NCBI RefSeq assembly: GCF_009905435.1
Contig: NZ_JAAAMT010000054.1
Span: 1 to 34,412 of the forward strand
Length of the DNA: 34,412 nt
Reading direction: 5' to 3'
Origin: Pseudomonas sp. R5(2019)
GTDB taxonomy: Bacteria > Pseudomonadota > Gammaproteobacteria > Pseudomonadales > Pseudomonadaceae
Shown: positions 24,037-31,793 of the stretch, piece by piece
How the letters are laid out: every line of letters begins with the position of its first letter
How positions within the stretch are numbered: position 1 is the first letter of the stretch
Made by a program: the position numbers and the translations under genes
The notes under the pieces: generated by a model
Seen by the model: only the letters and a program-made list of their open reading frames with translations
Told to the model about the DNA's origin: nothing
Database searches by the model: none

Positions 24037-25002
24037 TCAAAACACCATCGGCTCACGGCTTCGAACCATCACCTGCTGCACCGGCACCACGCTGTGCCAA
24101 TCCACCACCCCTCGCGCCTGCACTTGGTGCTGGCTGCGCAACACACGACCGTCCAGGTCGATCTCCAGTTGCACCACAAAGTGCCCGCTGTTGAGCAGCA
24201 ACCCTTCGGTAATCCGGTTGAACAGCGCATCGTCCACCGCCCCCAGCGCCTTGCGCAGATCCTCCGGCACGCGGTAACCGGCTTCAGGGCGCGCGCTGAT
24301 CAGGCGGGTCAGGAGCGAGCGCGACACCTCCCCTTCATACAACGCCTCCAGTAGCGGCAGCATGTCCATGCGCAAGGTGTTGGCGTTCAGCCGCCAGGCC
24401 GCGGTTTCGGGCAACGCGCACAGCTGCGGGTAGCGCAAATGACGTCCCGGATCGGCCGGCATTACCAGGTTGATTTCGCTGATGTCGCTCATCATCTGGT
24501 TGGCCGCCAGGCGCGAGGGTGACAGACGCAGGTACTGATTGCTTTCGGCGCCCATCAAGCGCGTGTCATTGTCGTTGTCCAGCCAGTCGGCCAGGCTCTG
24601 GGCCAGTTGCTCGGCCGCCATGTCGCCACCCAACAGGTGCTCAAGCTGGCGTAGGGCGCGTTCGTGGTCGGCGCCGATCAAGGCGTTGACGTTGAAGCAG
24701 CTGTGCAGATCGCGAATCCGCAAGCTGGCCTTGCCGCCCTCGAATCCATACGGCAGCGCCGCCCCGCGCAGTGCCTGCCAGAACAGCGGGTTGGCCCGCC
24801 ACTCGCGGCTTTTCAGCGCCTGTTCAACAAAGGCCAGCGCCGCACTTTCAATCGCCCGGGCCTGCACCCGCTGCTTCAACAGCCGAGTGGCCTCGACTTG
24901 CTGGCGGCCCTGCTCTACCACCCAGGTCAGCCCGCCGGCCAGCATCGCCAACACCACCAGCACCATCAGCAGCGCCACCCCTTGTTGTCCGTGTTTAGCC
25001 AT
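24037..25002 (-). CDS. gspK: Type II secretion minor pseudopilin K, detached from the main operon
   Basis: This 321-residue protein starts MAKHGQQG, then VALLMVLVVLAMLAGGLTWVVEQ. The prepilin cleavage leaves V at +1, and there is no Glu at +5, as usual for GspK, which caps the pseudopilus. The large GspK body shows LHSCFNVNALIG, LADWLDNDND (calcium-binding acidic loop), LRLSPSRLAANQMMSDISEINLV and LRYPQLCALPE. The frame is open to 25065, but MAKHG gives the right leader length. It lies 3' to uxpB, convergent with it, and divergent from tatA. It therefore sits outside the J-L gap where it is normally found, and it needs its own promoter. Confidence 0.93.
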   Translation of the reverse strand: MAKHGQQGVALLMVLVVLAMLAGGLTWVVEQGRQQVEATRLLKQRVQARAIESAALAFVEQALKSREWRANPLFWQALRGAALPYGFEGGKASLRIRDLHSCFNVNALIGADHERALRQLEHLLGGDMAAEQLAQSLADWLDNDNDTRLMGAESNQYLRLSPSRLAANQMMSDISEINLVMPADPGRHLRYPQLCALPETAAWRLNANTLRMDMLPLLEALYEGEVSRSLLTRLISARPEAGYRVPEDLRKALGAVDDALFNRITEGLLLNSGHFVVQLEIDLDGRVLRSQHQVQARGVVDWHSVVPVQQVMVRSREPMVF

Positions 25003-25086
25003 GCCGCTCGCATCCTGTTTGTCGTCGTCATAGTCAACGCGATGGATGTTGCAGAACGGTGGCAAAAAAACCTGCGGGACATCAAA

Positions 25087-25104
25087 ACGTCATCGCACGG
25101 TCAT
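25087..25104 (+). promoter_or_regulatory. Candidate Pho box upstream of tatABC
   Basis: ACGTCAT (25087-25093), 4 bases, CGGTCAT (25098-25104): 5/7 and 6/7 matches to the PhoB half-site CTGTCAT with the correct 11-base period. It is 93 bp upstream of tatA and 85 bp upstream of divergent gspK. A TAGCCT around 25121 could be a weak -10. This fits the phosphate-starvation induction reported for P. putida tat-1. Confidence 0.65.
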
Positions 25105-25196
25105 GTTTTATCGGCAGCATTAGCCTTGCAAATTCAATGAGTTGCCGCGCAAAGCGCAACCTCTGCAGTCACATCACTCATAGGGAAATACGGCAC

Positions 25197-25418
25197 ATGG
25201 GCCTCGGTGGAATCAGTATCTGGCAACTGGCAATTATTCTGGCAATCGTGATCGTGCTGTTTGGCACCAAGCGCCTGAAAAACATTGGCACGGACGTGGG
25301 CGAATCGATCAAGGGCTTTCGCAAGAGCATGAACAGCGAAGACGACACCCCACCGCCTGTGCACACCAACGTGTTGGATGCCCAGGCCCACGTGGAGCCT
25401 GCGGACGTCAAACGCTGA
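25197..25418 (+). CDS. tatA: Twin-arginine translocase subunit TatA
   Basis: This 73-residue protein has an N-terminal membrane helix GGISIWQLAIILAIVIVLFGTKRLKNIG including the FG hinge, followed by the amphipathic helix DVGESIKGFRKSM and an acidic/proline tail. TatA oligomerises to form the translocation pore. It is the first gene of tatABC; its stop overlaps the tatB start (TGATG). AGGGA lies about 10 bases upstream of the ATG. Lying beside uxpB and the gsp genes, this set is probably dedicated to phosphate-starvation exoproteins, as for tat-1 of P. putida. Confidence 0.96.
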   Translation: MGLGGISIWQLAIILAIVIVLFGTKRLKNIGTDVGESIKGFRKSMNSEDDTPPPVHTNVLDAQAHVEPADVKR

Positions 25419-25711
25419 TGTTCGATATCGGCTTTGGCGAGTTGTTGCTGGTGGGCCTGGTCGCGTTGCTGGTGCTCGGCCCCGAGCGCCTGCCAGCGGC
25501 CGCTCGCACGGCGGGCCAGTGGATGGGCAAGGCGAAACGCATGGCACAGGCGATTCAACTTCAGGTCGAAGAGGAAGTCGGCGCCAATCAGTTGCAGCAG
25601 TCATTGCAAAGCCCCCTCCTGCTCGAAAAAGAACAGGCCCTGCGCCAGGGCATTGTGACCACTGCCCCGGCGGCTGCCACCCCTGTGCCCCTCGGACCTT
25701 CGAAACCATGA
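25418..25711 (+). CDS. tatB: Twin-arginine translocase subunit TatB
   Basis: This 97-residue protein starts MFDIGFGELLLVGLVALLVLGPERLPAAAR, with the TatB-diagnostic E8 and the GPERLP hinge, followed by an amphipathic helix (WMGKAKRMAQAIQLQVEEEV). TatB forms the receptor with TatC. It overlaps tatA by one base and tatC by four. The C-terminal region is shorter than in many TatB proteins. Confidence 0.95.
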   Translation: MFDIGFGELLLVGLVALLVLGPERLPAAARTAGQWMGKAKRMAQAIQLQVEEEVGANQLQQSLQSPLLLEKEQALRQGIVTTAPAAATPVPLGPSKP

Positions 25712-26451
25712 CCATCCCCACCACGCAGCGCGCCGAGATGCCGCTGATCGCCCACCTGACCGAACTGCGCAACCGCCTGCTGCGCTGCGTGTTGCTGGTG
25801 CTGCTGATTTTTGCCGGGCTGTTCTACTTCGCCCAGGACATCTACACCCTGGTGTCCGCGCCGCTGCGGGTGTACCTGCCCGAGGGCGCGAGCATGATCG
25901 CGACCAGCGTCACTTCACCGTTTCTGACGCCGTTCAAATTGACCTTGATGGTGGCGCTGTTTCTGGGCATGCCGATTCTGTTGCACCAGGCCTGGGGTTT
26001 TATTGCACCGGGTTTGTACTCGCGGGAAAAGCGCATCGTGGTGCCGTTGCTGATCAGCAGCATCGTGCTGTTCTACAGCGGCATGGCCTTCGCTTATTTC
26101 GTGGTCTTCCCGATGATGTTCGGCTTCTTCGCCAGCGTCACCCCGGAAGGTGTGGAGATGATGACCGACATCGCCCAGTACCTGGATTTTGTCCTGGCGC
26201 TGTTTTTTGCCTTTGGCCTGGCGTTCGAGATTCCGGTGGCGACTTTTCTGCTGATCTGGATGGGCATCGTCGATGCGCAGACCCTTCGGGACAAACGTGG
26301 GCATGTGATCGTCGGCTGCTTTGTGGTCGGGATGTTGCTGACCCCGCCAGACGTGTTTTCCCAGACCATGCTGGCGGTGCCGATGTGGTTGTTGTTCGAG
26401 GCGGGGTTGTTTGTCAGTGGGTGGGTCGTCAAAGCGCCTGATCAAGCCTGA
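25708..26451 (+). CDS. tatC: Twin-arginine translocase subunit TatC
   Basis: This 247-residue protein with six membrane helices begins MTIPTTQRAEMPLIAHLTELRNRLLR, where the conserved HLxELR signal-binding motif is present. It also carries the P-rich FLTPFKLTLMVALFLGMPILLHQAWGFIAPGLYSREKR segment and the SPPD-like late motif LTPPDVFSQTMLAVPMWLLFE. It recognises the twin-arginine signals of both flanking candidate substrates. ATGA overlap with tatB. The operon ends in a 29-bp REP palindrome shared with the convergent dehydrogenase gene. The internal ATG at 25738 is less likely because the overlap start fits. Confidence 0.96.
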   Translation: MTIPTTQRAEMPLIAHLTELRNRLLRCVLLVLLIFAGLFYFAQDIYTLVSAPLRVYLPEGASMIATSVTSPFLTPFKLTLMVALFLGMPILLHQAWGFIAPGLYSREKRIVVPLLISSIVLFYSGMAFAYFVVFPMMFGFFASVTPEGVEMMTDIAQYLDFVLALFFAFGLAFEIPVATFLLIWMGIVDAQTLRDKRGHVIVGCFVVGMLLTPPDVFSQTMLAVPMWLLFEAGLFVSGWVVKAPDQA

Positions 26452-26469
26452 ATCCGGCAGGCAGGAGAC

Positions 26470-26537
26470 TGTAGGAGCACGGCTTGCCGGCGATGGCGAT
26501 TTTGCGGGCGCCATCGCCGGCAAGCCGTGCTCCTACA
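26470..26537. repeat. REP palindrome, 29-bp perfect arms
   Basis: 26470-26498 (TGTAGGAGCACGGCTTGCCG...) is exactly inverted at 26509-26537 around a 10-base loop. It lies between the convergent tatC and the NADH dehydrogenase-like gene and probably blocks read-through in both directions. Confidence 0.9.
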
Positions 26538-26592
26538 GGGGCGGGCATCGATCCATTCAGCCGCCCCTGCGATCAGTCCGGCCTCAATTGCA

Positions 26593-27798
26593 TCAAGCCA
26601 CAACCGGGATCAGCGGATCAGCCGCCGCCAGCGCTGCTGCGCGGTCTGCCGCCGGCGGGTAGATCCACACGGTGTTGATCTGGGTCTTGATCTGCTTGCC
26701 TTCGTCTCTCACGAACTTGACCTGACGGTCCCAGCCCTCGGTGTACACTGCCCCCCAGGCACCCAGGTCCAGACAGGTGACGTACTTGATCTGGCGGTAC
26801 GGGATCGGCTCGACACCCAGCAGGTCGGCGGCGACGTTGTTACCGGCCGAGCGGCCCAGCGATATGGCGTGCTGGCAGGTCATCAAGGCGTAATTACCTT
26901 CATCGTCGGTAGCGGCGTAAGCCGTGTCGCCGGTCGCGTAGATGTGGTCCTGGCCGATCACCTTGAGGTTGCGATCAACATGCAGGCGGCCAAAGACGTC
27001 GCGCTGAGCCGGAATCTGTTCGGTCAGCGAGCTGGCGCGCACGCCCACGGTCCAGATGACAGTCCTGGCCTCGATGCGCTGGCCGTCCGCCAGGATCACG
27101 CCGTCGGCATCGACCGAGACCACTGATGAATTAACCTGCCATTTGACGCCGAGCGCTTCGGTGGCCTGCTCGATCACCGGGCGGATGTTTTCGCCCAGCG
27201 CCGCGCCCACCTGCACCCCACGGTCGACGATGATCACGTTGACCTGGGCATCGGCCCCCAGCACTGCACGCAGACGCGTCGGCATTTCGGTCGCGGTTTC
27301 AATCCCGGTGAAACCACCTCCACACACCACCACCGTATTGCGGGCCACAGACTCCGGTTGATCACGCAAGCCCTTGAGATGCCGCTCAAGGCGCGAAGCC
27401 TCTTCAATCTGGTCCACATCAAAAGCGAAATCGGCCACACCCGGCAGGTTCGGGCGCCAGAGGTTGCTGCCGGTCGCCAGCACCAGGCGGTCATAGGCCA
27501 GGCTGGCCTGCACGCCTTGGGCGTCGGTGTAGCCAACGCGCCTGGCATCGACGTCGATGCTGTCCGCCGCGCCCTTGATGAACTTCACCCCCACCGCGTC
27601 GAACAACTCACCCAGCGGCGCCTTCATTTGATGCACGGCCGGCTCGTAGAAGCGAGGGCGGACACGCAGTTCGGCAACCGGTGCCAAAACGGTCACCTCA
27701 ACGTCGTTGCGCTCATGCAGGTCCGCCAGGCGGACTGCGCTCAGTGCGCTCCACAGGCCGCCAAAACCCGCACCAATAATCAGAATCTGCTGTTTCAT
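26593..27798 (-). CDS. NDH-2-like NAD(P)/FAD-dependent oxidoreductase
   Basis: This 401-residue pyridine nucleotide-disulphide oxidoreductase-fold protein has the FAD motif LIIGAGFGGLWSAL near the N-terminus, LVLATGSNLWRPNLPG, the NAD(P)H motif TVVVCGGGFTGIETATEM, TVIWTVGVRAS and DHIYATGDTAYAATDDEG (FAD-contacting Asp). This is the plan of type II NADH:quinone dehydrogenases, but the C-terminus lacks an obvious membrane anchor. A soluble reductase is also possible. GGAG precedes the ATG. It is divergent from an Rrf2-family regulator across 277 bp containing a perfect operator-like repeat, so control by that regulator is probable. Confidence 0.88.
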   Translation of the reverse strand: MKQQILIIGAGFGGLWSALSAVRLADLHERNDVEVTVLAPVAELRVRPRFYEPAVHQMKAPLGELFDAVGVKFIKGAADSIDVDARRVGYTDAQGVQASLAYDRLVLATGSNLWRPNLPGVADFAFDVDQIEEASRLERHLKGLRDQPESVARNTVVVCGGGFTGIETATEMPTRLRAVLGADAQVNVIIVDRGVQVGAALGENIRPVIEQATEALGVKWQVNSSVVSVDADGVILADGQRIEARTVIWTVGVRASSLTEQIPAQRDVFGRLHVDRNLKVIGQDHIYATGDTAYAATDDEGNYALMTCQHAISLGRSAGNNVAADLLGVEPIPYRQIKYVTCLDLGAWGAVYTEGWDRQVKFVRDEGKQIKTQINTVWIYPPAADRAAALAAADPLIPVVA

Positions 27799-27823
27799 GT
27801 GTTAGCTCCGCATTGGGGGAAAC

Positions 27824-27931
27824 CTGTAGGAGCCAGGCTTGTCGGAGCGCCGAACCGCTGCGAATGAGGAACCGCGGTTTTTCAGGTATTGCGCGTCTTC
27901 GTTCATCGCGGGCAAGCCCGGCTCCTACCAG
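27824..27931. repeat. REP pair upstream of the dehydrogenase gene
   Basis: CTGTAGGAGCCAGGCTTG at the left is inverted at the right as CAAGCCCGGCTCCTACCAG with one mismatch. The middle (GGAACCGCGGTTTTTCAGGTATTGCGCG) resembles the core of the 23737 element. It lies within a divergent promoter region, unusual for REPs. Confidence 0.75.
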
Positions 27932-27956
27932 AAAGGTCAGGCAGCTTCCACTGCTT

Positions 27957-27987
27957 GATAACTACGACTATATTGATCGTAGTTATC
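27957..27987. promoter_or_regulatory. Perfect inverted repeat, probable Rrf2 operator
   Basis: GATAACTACGA (27957-27967) and TCGTAGTTATC (27977-27987) are exact reverse complements with a 9-base AT-rich spacer CTATATTGA. It lies 89 bp before the Rrf2 start and 159 bp before the divergent flavoprotein start. Size and dyad symmetry suit a dimeric winged-helix regulator. Confidence 0.75.
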
Positions 27988-28075
27988 AGGCGCAAGTGCT
28001 GTTCGTCGTCGACCTGCCTTGCTCGGTATGGCAACAGCCGGTAGCCTTATGCGACTGTTAAAGTCGGAGTTAATA

Positions 28076-28615
28076 ATGTCTCTCTATAGCGCAGGGGTTG
28101 AATACGGCATCCACTGCCTGTTGTTTCTGGTGGATGAACTGGGCGAGAGTCGCGAGGCCAGCGTGCGCGACCTGGCAGAACTGCAAGGCGTGCCGCAGGA
28201 ATATCTGGCGAAAGTCTTCACCAAGCTGGCCAAAGCCAGGCTGGTGGCCGCCACCGAGGGGGTGCGCGGCGGCTTCAAACTGGCGCGGCCGTCGGATGAA
28301 ATCACGGTGCTGGATATCGTCACGGCGATTGACGGGCGCAAGTCGATCTTTGATTGCCGCGAGATTCGCGGGCGCTGCGCGTTGTTTGACGGGTCGCCGC
28401 CCAGCTGGGCGCTGGAAGGCACATGCGCCATTCACGCGACCATGATGACCGCGCAAAAACGCATGGAAGATGCCCTGGCGCAGCAGACCATTCTGGACTT
28501 GGCCCGGCGCGTGGGGCGCAAGGCGCCGGCGACCTTTACCACGCAAGTGAGCGGCTGGATCGAGGGTCGCCGGGACAACAAGGGGACCATTGCGGTGGCT
28601 GATATCAGCGAGTAG
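28076..28615 (+). CDS. Rrf2 family transcriptional regulator with three candidate Fe-S cysteines
   Basis: This 179-residue protein has the N-terminal winged helix-turn-helix of Rrf2 regulators: GVEYGIHCLLFLVDE, VRDLAELQGVPQEYLAKVFTKLAKARLVAATEGVRGGFKLARPSDEITVLDIV. Cysteines C94, C101 and C117 lie in the position where IscR/NsrR/RsrR relatives bind an iron-sulphur cluster, so redox, iron or NO sensing is plausible. The spacing (7 then 16) differs from the 6-and-6 of IscR. The frame is open from 28019, but MSLYSAGVEYG with GGAG 7 bases upstream is the family start. It is likely to control itself and the divergent flavoprotein through the dyad at 27957. Confidence 0.9.
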   Translation: MSLYSAGVEYGIHCLLFLVDELGESREASVRDLAELQGVPQEYLAKVFTKLAKARLVAATEGVRGGFKLARPSDEITVLDIVTAIDGRKSIFDCREIRGRCALFDGSPPSWALEGTCAIHATMMTAQKRMEDALAQQTILDLARRVGRKAPATFTTQVSGWIEGRRDNKGTIAVADISE

Positions 28616-28749
28616 TCAAGCCTGCAACAGCACCTCGGCCAGGAATGGCGCGGTGCGCGAGGAATGTGTCAGTGTGCTGGGGCATCGGGACCGTGCAACA
28701 GCTTTGAAGGCGTAATAAGCTGTGCTTCCCACTGCGCCGCGCCTTGCGC

Positions 28750-28915
28750 GATGCCAGCCTGGAGCCCCGCGGTGTTCACCGTGCTGCGCACGCCCGAACG
28801 TGAGCCGTACTACCAATGGGTCGGCCCGGTCATGGAGGTGGAAACCGCGCTGTATTCCAGCAATGCCGCCCGGCAGCTCAAACAGCGATGGGAAATCGAC
28901 CACCCCAGCCGATGA
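28750..28915 (+). pseudogene. Decayed fragment of a periplasmic solute-binding protein
   Basis: Within a short open frame, the residues AVFTVLRTPEREPYYQWVGPVMEVETALYS match the pattern of family 3 amino-acid ABC transporter binding proteins (T-x-x-R-x-x-x-Y/F-x-W-V-G-P followed by a hydrophobic strand). Both the preceding lobe and the rest of the protein are missing; upstream residues (MCQCAGASGPCNSF...) look like frameshifted sequence. No permease or ATPase gene is near. The 28616-28750 stretch holds nothing I can support. Confidence 0.5.
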
Positions 28916-28920
28916 CCGAC

Positions 28921-30276
28921 TCAAATCAGCCGCTCGATCTGCCTGTACCGCCACACGCCCCGGTAGTAAGCGGCTTGCAGTATCAGCATGGCGATGTAAG
29001 TCACCGGAAACGCCATCCACACCCCTTCAAGCCCGAAGTGTGCATTGAGCAGGTACGCGGCGGGCAATTCCACTGCGACGATGCACAGGATCGAGATCCC
29101 CACTGGCACCAGCACCGTGCCGGTGGCCCGCATGATCCCGCCGACAATGGCCTGAAACCCGAACACCAGAATGCTCCAGAGCATGATGTGCAGCAGGTGC
29201 TCGGCTTGAACCCGCGCGGCCGGGTCGGTGATGAACAGCCCCAGCAGCCAGTGCGACAGCAGGTAACCGATCAGCACCAGTGCGCCGGTCAGGCCGGTAT
29301 TGATCAAAAGGCCGGTGCGCAGGATCGGAGTCAGCCGCTCCGGACGCCCGGCGCCAATGGCCTGGGCACCGAGAATGGATGCGGTAATGGCGATCGAGAG
29401 CGCCGGGAATTGCACGTAATTGACGATCTGAGTGACCGCGCCATAAGCCGCCGTGGCCTGCGAACCATGGCCGTTGACCAGCGCCAGGATCACCAGCTCC
29501 GACAGTGAAATCACCACCATCTGCACACCCGTCGGCAGGCCAATGCGCAGTACCTTGCCGAGGATCTGCCGATCCAGCCGCATCGCCTTGAACAGCGCAC
29601 GGTCCGGCGCCATCACATGGTTTCGGCGGCGCAAGCGCAGGGCCAGATAGGCCATCGCCAACAGGTTACCGGCCAACCCCGCCAGCGCCGCGCTCTTGAT
29701 ACCCATGGGCGCCAGCCCCAGCCAGCCCTTGATCAGCGCCGGCGTCAACAACAGACCGACAACGGTCGAGACGATCAGCGCCAGCAGCGGCGACAGCGTA
29801 TCGCTGACGCCACGCAGCAGTTGCGTGAAGAGCACAAACACCAACAGCGGCGGCATGATCAGCATCATCACCTGGGCGTAACCGACCGCATCGTCGAGCA
29901 CGTCGGCCGGTGTCCCCAGCCCTTGCAAGGCCTGGCGGGCAAAGACGCTGCCGAGCACCGCCGCGGTCAGCCCGATCAAGGCCCCCAGCGTCAAGGTGGT
30001 CCCGGCAATCGCCTTGACCGTCTCAGGCTCGCGCGCCCCCCAGGCCTGCCCGATCAACACCGAGGCCCCGGCGCCAAGGCCGATCACCAGCGCGATAAAG
30101 AAAAACACGATCGGGAACATCCCAGACACCGACGCCAGCGCCTGGGTGCCGAGCATCTGACCGATAAAGATGCCGTTGAGTGTGCCGGAGAGGGATTGCA
30201 GGAAGTTGGACAGCACCATGGGGGCGAGGAAGAACAGGTAGATCTGCCAGAGGGGGCGTTGTGAGAATTTGGACAT
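28921..30276 (-). CDS. MATE family multidrug/toxin efflux transporter
   Basis: This 451-residue membrane protein has about 12 hydrophobic helices arranged as two MatE repeats. The first begins IYLFFLAPMVLSNFLQSLSGTLNGIFIGQMLGTQALASVSGMFPIVFFF, with the GxGAGASVLIGQAWGARE motif at the end of helix 2. The second repeat begins LGKVLRIGLPTGVQMVVISLSELVILALVNGHG. It exports organic cations or drugs in exchange for Na+ or H+; substrate unknown. It stands alone with no adjacent TetR/MarR regulator. Its start is 146 bp from the 3' end of dctA. Confidence 0.92.
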   Translation of the reverse strand: MSKFSQRPLWQIYLFFLAPMVLSNFLQSLSGTLNGIFIGQMLGTQALASVSGMFPIVFFFIALVIGLGAGASVLIGQAWGAREPETVKAIAGTTLTLGALIGLTAAVLGSVFARQALQGLGTPADVLDDAVGYAQVMMLIMPPLLVFVLFTQLLRGVSDTLSPLLALIVSTVVGLLLTPALIKGWLGLAPMGIKSAALAGLAGNLLAMAYLALRLRRRNHVMAPDRALFKAMRLDRQILGKVLRIGLPTGVQMVVISLSELVILALVNGHGSQATAAYGAVTQIVNYVQFPALSIAITASILGAQAIGAGRPERLTPILRTGLLINTGLTGALVLIGYLLSHWLLGLFITDPAARVQAEHLLHIMLWSILVFGFQAIVGGIMRATGTVLVPVGISILCIVAVELPAAYLLNAHFGLEGVWMAFPVTYIAMLILQAAYYRGVWRYRQIERLI

Positions 30277-30392
30277 TAAGGTCTCGGCTTATTCGCATAG
30301 GCAGGCGCGGCGATTCTACGTGATAGCACGAGCGAAGGTCTGCGCAAAATGGATCCAATGCGCTGTGGGCTGGTTGACCAGGGGACTGCAGG

Positions 30393-30410
30393 GCGGCCCT
30401 GACGGGCCGC
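30393..30410 (-). repeat. GC hairpin after dctA
   Basis: GCGGCCC, TGAC loop, GGGCCGC: a 7-bp perfect stem 13 bp beyond the dctA stop. There is no T-run on the minus strand, so it is more likely an mRNA-stabilising or REP-type hairpin than a classical terminator. Confidence 0.5.
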
Positions 30411-30422
30411 ATCGCGGCCGGG

Positions 30423-31724
30423 TTAAAGCGCCGCCTCCGGCTTGCGCCCCAGCACCCGCGAATATTCGGCCTTGGCCGCCTGTTCGGTAAACTCCCCCGA
30501 CCATTTCGACACGACCACCGTCGCCACGCTGTTGCCAATGGTGTTGCACGTCGCGATGGCCATCGACATGAACCGGTAGACACCGAACAGCAGCGCCAGC
30601 CCTTCGACCGGCAGCACGCCGATGGCGGTCACGGTCGCGGCAAATACCACAAAGCTGCCACCCGATACCGCGGCGGCGCCCTTGGAGGTCACCAGCATGA
30701 TCGCGATGATGCCCAGCTGTTGCTCCCAGCTCAGCGGCACGCCGTAGGCGTTGGCAATAAACAGCACGCACAGGGACATGTAGATCGAAGTGCCGTCCAG
30801 GTTGAACGCATAGCCGGTCGGCAGCACCAGGCCAACGCTCTGCCTGGAGCAGCCGAACTTCTCCAGCTTCTGCAGCAAGCGCGGCAAGGCGCTTTCGGAC
30901 GAGGCCGTGCCCAACACGATAAAGATCTCATCCTTGATGTACTTCAGGAACCGCCACAGGCTGAACCCTGAAAGCCGGCAGACGATGCCCAGTACCACGA
31001 AGATAAAGAACGCGACGCAGAGGTAGAACATCAGCACCAGGTTGGCCAGCGACATCAGCACGGCAGTACCGTTGCTGCCCACGGCATAGGCGACCGAACC
31101 GAAGGCCCCCAGGGGTGCAAACTTCATGATCAGGTTGATGAACTCGAAGAAGCATTCCGAAACGCGGTTCAGGCCATCCTCAACCACCTCCCGACGTTCG
31201 GGTTTGAGGGCGAGCAAGGCAAAGCCGAACAACACCGAAATCACCAGCACCTGCAACAGCTGCCCACCGGCAAAGGCACCGACGAAGTTGTCCGGGAAAA
31301 TGCCGTAGATGAAATCCAGGGTCGACGTCGGCCCATGGCCTTTGGCGATGGCCGCAGTGGCCGCCGCCGAGGTAGCGCTGCTCGGGTGGGCGTCGTGCAT
31401 ACCGGCGCCGATGTTGAGCAAGTTGCCCCAGACCAGGCCGATGCCCAGAGCGATGGTGGACACCACCTCGAAGTAGATCAGCGCGCGCAAGCCGACCTTG
31501 CCGACGCGCTTGATATCACCCGCCGAGGCAATGCCGTGCACGACGGTGAAAAACACAAGCGGCGCGACGGCGGTCTTGATCAGTTTGAGGAAAATATCGC
31601 CGAGTATCTTGAAGCTTGCGGCCCATTCCGGCGCCACGAAGCCAAAGGCGATACCCAGGGCCATGGCAGCGACCACCTGGAAGGTCAGGTCTTTGTAGAG
31701 CGGCTTTTTCTGTGGAGAAGACAT
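30423..31724 (-). CDS. dctA: C4-dicarboxylate:cation symporter DctA
   Basis: This 433-residue inner-membrane symporter belongs to the DAACS family and takes up succinate, fumarate, malate and sometimes orotate or aspartate. It begins MSSPQKKPLYKDLTFQVVAAMALGIAFG. It carries the family motifs LIKTAVAPLVFFTVVHGIASAGD, VLGTASSESALPRLLQKLEKFG (Ser-rich re-entrant loop), VLPTGYAFNLDGTSIYMSL and KGAAAVSGGSFVVFAATV. The frame is open to 31757, but the start at 31724 gives the standard N-terminus. It lies 69 bp downstream of the lyase gene on the same strand and is probably co-transcribed, hinting that the lyase uses or forms a dicarboxylate. Confidence 0.95.
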   Translation of the reverse strand: MSSPQKKPLYKDLTFQVVAAMALGIAFGFVAPEWAASFKILGDIFLKLIKTAVAPLVFFTVVHGIASAGDIKRVGKVGLRALIYFEVVSTIALGIGLVWGNLLNIGAGMHDAHPSSATSAAATAAIAKGHGPTSTLDFIYGIFPDNFVGAFAGGQLLQVLVISVLFGFALLALKPERREVVEDGLNRVSECFFEFINLIMKFAPLGAFGSVAYAVGSNGTAVLMSLANLVLMFYLCVAFFIFVVLGIVCRLSGFSLWRFLKYIKDEIFIVLGTASSESALPRLLQKLEKFGCSRQSVGLVLPTGYAFNLDGTSIYMSLCVLFIANAYGVPLSWEQQLGIIAIMLVTSKGAAAVSGGSFVVFAATVTAIGVLPVEGLALLFGVYRFMSMAIATCNTIGNSVATVVVSKWSGEFTEQAAKAEYSRVLGRKPEAAL

Positions 31725-31762
31725 GATTGCGATCTCGTTGTTTTTATAGGGATGCAACAGTC

Positions 31763-31786
31763 AGGGCCCGACCATGGCCGGGCCCT
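31763..31786 (-). terminator. Hairpin between the lyase gene and dctA
   Basis: AGGGCCCG (31763-31770) and CGGGCCCT (31779-31786) form an 8-bp perfect stem with an 8-base loop. No T-run follows, so it may be only a partial terminator or a processing site that sets the lyase:DctA ratio. Confidence 0.45.
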
Positions 31787-31793
31787 CGGGCGG

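Noticed and set aside
28616..29020. 134-codon minus-strand open frame between Rrf2 and MATE
   Set aside because: No ribosome site, overlaps the MATE 3' end and the solute-binding-protein relic; the product resembles no family.
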